Shown here: piece by piece, positions 61,438-64,000 of the stretch
Numbering within the stretch: the stretch's first letter is position 1
How the letters are laid out: each line of letters starts with the position of its first letter
Assembly: GCA_965199555.1 (NCBI GenBank)
Contig: CBDASJ010000008.1
Location: 1-64,000, forward strand
Length of the DNA: 64,000 bases
Reading direction: 5' to 3'
DNA from: LMUY01 sp965199555
GTDB taxonomy: Bacteria > Pseudomonadota > Alphaproteobacteria > Acetobacterales > Acetobacteraceae
Notes under the pieces: generated by a model
Databases searched by the model: none
What the model was told of the DNA's origin: nothing
Seen by the model: the letters and a program-made list of their open reading frames with translations, nothing else
Program-made: the position numbers and the translations under genes

Positions 61438-64000
61438 TTATTCCGCGGCTATCGCCGCCGGCTGCGCATCAAGCGCCGCGAGCAAACCGGCCCGGATCGG
61501 CCCGGCTTCCCGCATCGCCTGTTCCTTTACCGGGCCGAACCCGCGGACGTTGTTGGGAATATCGGCAAGTGCCACCGCCGTGTCCAGGGTCGCCGAACTC
61601 AGGGTGGACGTGGCCCGCGTGATGCTTGCCTCCGTGTCGCGGGCGAAGGCGCGTTCGGCCCGCCGCTCCGCCTGCCAGCCGAACGGGTCCAGCGGCGTGC
61701 CCCGCACCACCTTGCCATGCCGCAGGGCGCGCAACAGCGGCAAGGCGATGCGGCCGGAGATGGCGATCTTCTTGCGCCGGCCCGTGGCCGGGTCGATGCC
61801 GGAGATCAGCGGCGGCGCCATGTGGAACACCGGCTTGTCGCCATAGGTCGCCCCGGCGTGCAGGCGGGCGACCTCATACTCGTCCTTGTAGGCATAGGCG
61901 CGGAACAGCCCTTCCGCCACGGTGCGGGCGAAGCGGCCCGGCTGGCCGAACAGGCCGGCTTCCCGCGCGGCGGCCAAGTCCACCAGGTGGCGATACCGCC
62001 GAGCCAGCCGGGTGGACTGGTAGCGCACGAGTTCGGCCTGCCGCGCCGCCACCAGCGCCTCGAACGTTGCGGGCGGCACGTCCTCGCCGGCCAGCACCGC
62101 GTCCGCCAGCTCCGGCCGACCGTGCAAGATGCGGCCCCAGGTGAAGGCGCGGCGGTTCAGCGCCACCGCGGTGCCGTTCAGCTCGATCGCGCGCAGCAAC
62201 GCGTCCTGCCCCACCGGGAGCAACCCGGCCTGCCAGGCCAACCCCATCAGCAGCGTGTTGAGCGCCTGCGCCTGGCCGAACAGCCGTTCCGACAGCGCGG
62301 TGGCCCGCAGGTAGCTGCTGGCGTTGCCGCCCACCGCGCGGTCGATCACCCGGCGGTGCAGCCCGGCATCCACCACCAGGTCGCGGTTCCACAGAAAGCC
62401 GGTATTCGCCTGCAAGTCGAGGTTGCCGATCACGGCGCCCCCGCGGCGCATCCGTTCCAGCACGCCCTTCTGCGCCCCAACCGCCAGGTCCGCCGCGAGC
62501 ATCAGGTCCGCCTCACCGGTGGGGATGCGCACCACGTCCAGCCCGTCCGCGGCGATCTGCACGTGGGAGATCACGGCGCCGTTCTTCTGCGCCAGCCCGG
62601 TGAAGTCCAGCGTGCTGACCTGCCGCCCTTCCAGCGACGCCGCCATCGCCACGATCGCGCCGGCCGTCACGATGCCGCCGCCGCCGATGCCGGCGAACAG
62701 GCCGCGCCACGGTGTCGCCAGATCGGGCAGCGAGGGCTCGGTCAACCCGGCCGCGAACTCGGCCTCCTGCGCCTGCCAACGGGCGGCGTCATCACGCTTG
62801 GGCGCGTCGGTGGCGGAGGTGACGAAGGACGGACAGAACCCCTTCAAGCACGACAGATCCGTGTTGCAGCTCGTGGGGGAGATGCGGCGCTTGCGGCCGT
62901 ATTCGGTGTCGATCGGCTCGATGGCGATGCAATGGGATTGCACGGTGCAATCGCCGCAATTCTCGCACACGCGCGGGTTGATCGCGACCTTCACCTCGGC
63001 CGCGGCCATGGTGCCGCGCTTGCGGCGACGCCGCTTTTCCGTCGCGCACACCTGGTCGTAGATGATGACGGACACGCCGGGAAAGGCGGCGAAGTCCGCC
63101 TGCACCTGCGTCAGCGTTTCGCGGCCGTGGCGCTCCACGCCGGCGGGCAGCTCGCTGGCCGGCGGCAAGCGCGCCGGGTCATCGGCGACCAGGGCCATCT
63201 TGGCGACGCCCTCGGCGGCGATCTGCCGGGCGATGTCGATCACGGTGGGGCCGCCCTCGGCAGGCTGGCCGCCCGTCATCGCTACCGCGTCGTTGTACAG
63301 CACCTTGTAGGTGATGCGGCTCTTGGCGGCGACGGCCTGGCGGATGGCCAGCAGCCCGGAGTGCTGGTAGGTGCCGTCACCCATGTTGGCGAAGACGTGC
63401 GGCAGGCTGGTGAACGGTGCCAGGCCGCTCCACGCCACGCCCTCGCCGCCCATCACGCTGAACGGCCCGGTGCCCGGCGTGTTCTGCATCGCCATCACGT
63501 GGCAGCCGATGCCCGCCATCGCGAAGGAGCCGTCCGGCAGCCGGGTGGAGGTGTTGTGCGGGCAGCCGGCGCAGAAGGTCGGGGCACGCGCCAGCAAGCC
63601 GGCCGGCCGCTCCGGCGCCTCCGCCGCGTCGGGCACGGCGGCCGCGATGCCGAACTGCGGCAGCACGCGGCCCAGCGCCTGCGCCAACAGCTCGGGCGAC
63701 AGTTCCAGCACGGCGGGCAGCAGCGGCGCGTCATCCAGCCCGGTCTTGCCCAGGATGACTGGGCGCTGGTCCGCCGGCAGGTTGTATAGCGCCGAGCGGA
63801 TCTGTGCCTCGACGAAGGAGCGCTTTTCTTCCACTACCAGCAGCGCCCGGCGGCCGCGGGCGAATTGCTTCAGCCCCTCGGTTTCCAGCGGCCAGGTCAT
63901 GCCGACCTTGTAGATGGCGAAGCCGGGATGGCGGGACAGCCCCATCGCCGCCAAGGCATGCAGCACGTCCTGGTGCGCCTTGCCCACGGTGACGATGCCG
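61438..64000 (-). CDS. Indolepyruvate ferredoxin oxidoreductase (IorA-IorB fusion), 5' partial
   Basis: The last 854 residues of a large fused 2-oxoacid:ferredoxin oxidoreductase; the reading frame stays open to the right edge, so the true start lies beyond base 64000. It contains the thiamine diphosphate half (AGCPHNTS, GIGCHVMA, MGDGTYQHSG) and then Cys-rich segments, PRVCENCGDCTVQSHC and CNTDLSCLKGFCPSF, suited to iron-sulphur binding. The gamma-type IorB domain follows (GIGGGGIVTAGAIVAMAA). The family converts aryl pyruvates from aromatic amino acids to aryl-acetyl-CoA. Single-chain versions of about 1,150 residues are usual in proteobacteria, so roughly 300 residues are missing from view. 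Confidence 0.92.
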   Translation of the reverse strand, partial: GIVTVGKAHQDVLHALAAMGLSRHPGFAIYKVGMTWPLETEGLKQFARGRRALLVVEEKRSFVEAQIRSALYNLPADQRPVILGKTGLDDAPLLPAVLELSPELLAQALGRVLPQFGIAAAVPDAAEAPERPAGLLARAPTFCAGCPHNTSTRLPDGSFAMAGIGCHVMAMQNTPGTGPFSVMGGEGVAWSGLAPFTSLPHVFANMGDGTYQHSGLLAIRQAVAAKSRITYKVLYNDAVAMTGGQPAEGGPTVIDIARQIAAEGVAKMALVADDPARLPPASELPAGVERHGRETLTQVQADFAAFPGVSVIIYDQVCATEKRRRRKRGTMAAAEVKVAINPRVCENCGDCTVQSHCIAIEPIDTEYGRKRRISPTSCNTDLSCLKGFCPSFVTSATDAPKRDDAARWQAQEAEFAAGLTEPSLPDLATPWRGLFAGIGGGGIVTAGAIVAMAASLEGRQVSTLDFTGLAQKNGAVISHVQIAADGLDVVRIPTGEADLMLAADLAVGAQKGVLERMRRGGAVIGNLDLQANTGFLWNRDLVVDAGLHRRVIDRAVGGNASSYLRATALSERLFGQAQALNTLLMGLAWQAGLLPVGQDALLRAIELNGTAVALNRRAFTWGRILHGRPELADAVLAGEDVPPATFEALVAARQAELVRYQSTRLARRYRHLVDLAAAREAGLFGQPGRFARTVAEGLFRAYAYKDEYEVARLHAGATYGDKPVFHMAPPLISGIDPATGRRKKIAISGRIALPLLRALRHGKVVRGTPLDPFGWQAERRAERAFARDTEASITRATSTLSSATLDTAVALADIPNNVRGFGPVKEQAMREAGPIRAGLLAALDAQPAAIAAE

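Noticed and set aside
1..64000. tRNA, rRNA, insertion sequence or prophage genes
   Set aside because: No cloverleaf-like or rRNA-like segments, transposase motifs, integrase or phage structural genes were recognised by reading; a covariance-model search could still find a small RNA.

Overview
The window is about 64 kb of very GC-rich DNA. Genes are densely packed with many ATGA/GTGA start-stop overlaps and frequent GTG/TTG starts. The protein families seen (aryl-polyene pigment genes, a type VI secretion system with ImpE/TagJ, IalB, a fused indolepyruvate oxidoreductase, Liv-type ABC transport) fit an alphaproteobacterium, most likely an Acetobacteraceae-like member; that assignment is inference from gene content. 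No rRNA, tRNA, CRISPR array, transposase or phage gene was found.

Region 1 (1-12,779) is an aryl-polyene-type cluster (a type II PKS pigment system): a partial PlsC-like acyltransferase, a GT2 glycosyltransferase, ACP, acyl-ACP ligase, two hot-dog dehydratases, an LpxL-like acyltransferase, a LolA-like carrier, an MMPL exporter, a ketosynthase, a chain-length-factor-like partner, a ketoreductase and a flavin halogenase-like oxidoreductase. A small minus-strand pair (COG4648-like membrane protein and polysaccharide deacetylase) is embedded in it. The remaining aryl-polyene genes (second ACP, second ketosynthase, precursor and methyltransferase genes) are not seen and may lie left of the window.

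Region 2 (13,110-25,393, minus strand) is a type VI secretion sheath/baseplate operon, tssA-B-C-hcp-tagJ-E-F-G-H, preceded by a SAM methyltransferase and a PAAR spike protein. tssH carries a one-base frameshift. TssJ, K, L, M and VgrG are absent from the window.

Region 3 (25,551-47,290) is the surface-protein region. A plus-strand trio (IalB-like, OmpA-like, membrane-anchored HExxH protein) converges on a minus-strand operon that encodes a two-partner-secretion transporter, a giant filamentous-haemagglutinin-like exoprotein (~3,690 codons, interrupted by two one-base shifts), a lipoprotein CHAT (caspase-like) protease and a transmembrane Ser/Thr kinase. A GT4 glycosyltransferase is transcribed divergently. 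This transporter-adhesin-protease-kinase set is the best candidate for an undescribed system.

Region 4 (47,352-64,000) is mostly metabolism and housekeeping: a small heavy-metal-associated protein, a small lipoprotein, a branched-chain amino-acid-type ABC transporter whose two ATPases are fused into one protein, a dienelactone hydrolase, a CoA transferase, a MASE-type hybrid histidine kinase, YajC, a DUF815 ATPase, a metallo-beta-lactamase-fold hydrolase, an acyl-CoA dehydrogenase, and the 3' part of an indolepyruvate ferredoxin oxidoreductase that runs off the right edge. Two pairs of inverted, hairpin-forming repeats of one family sit in convergent intergenic gaps at ~12.8-13.1 kb and ~60.1-60.3 kb.
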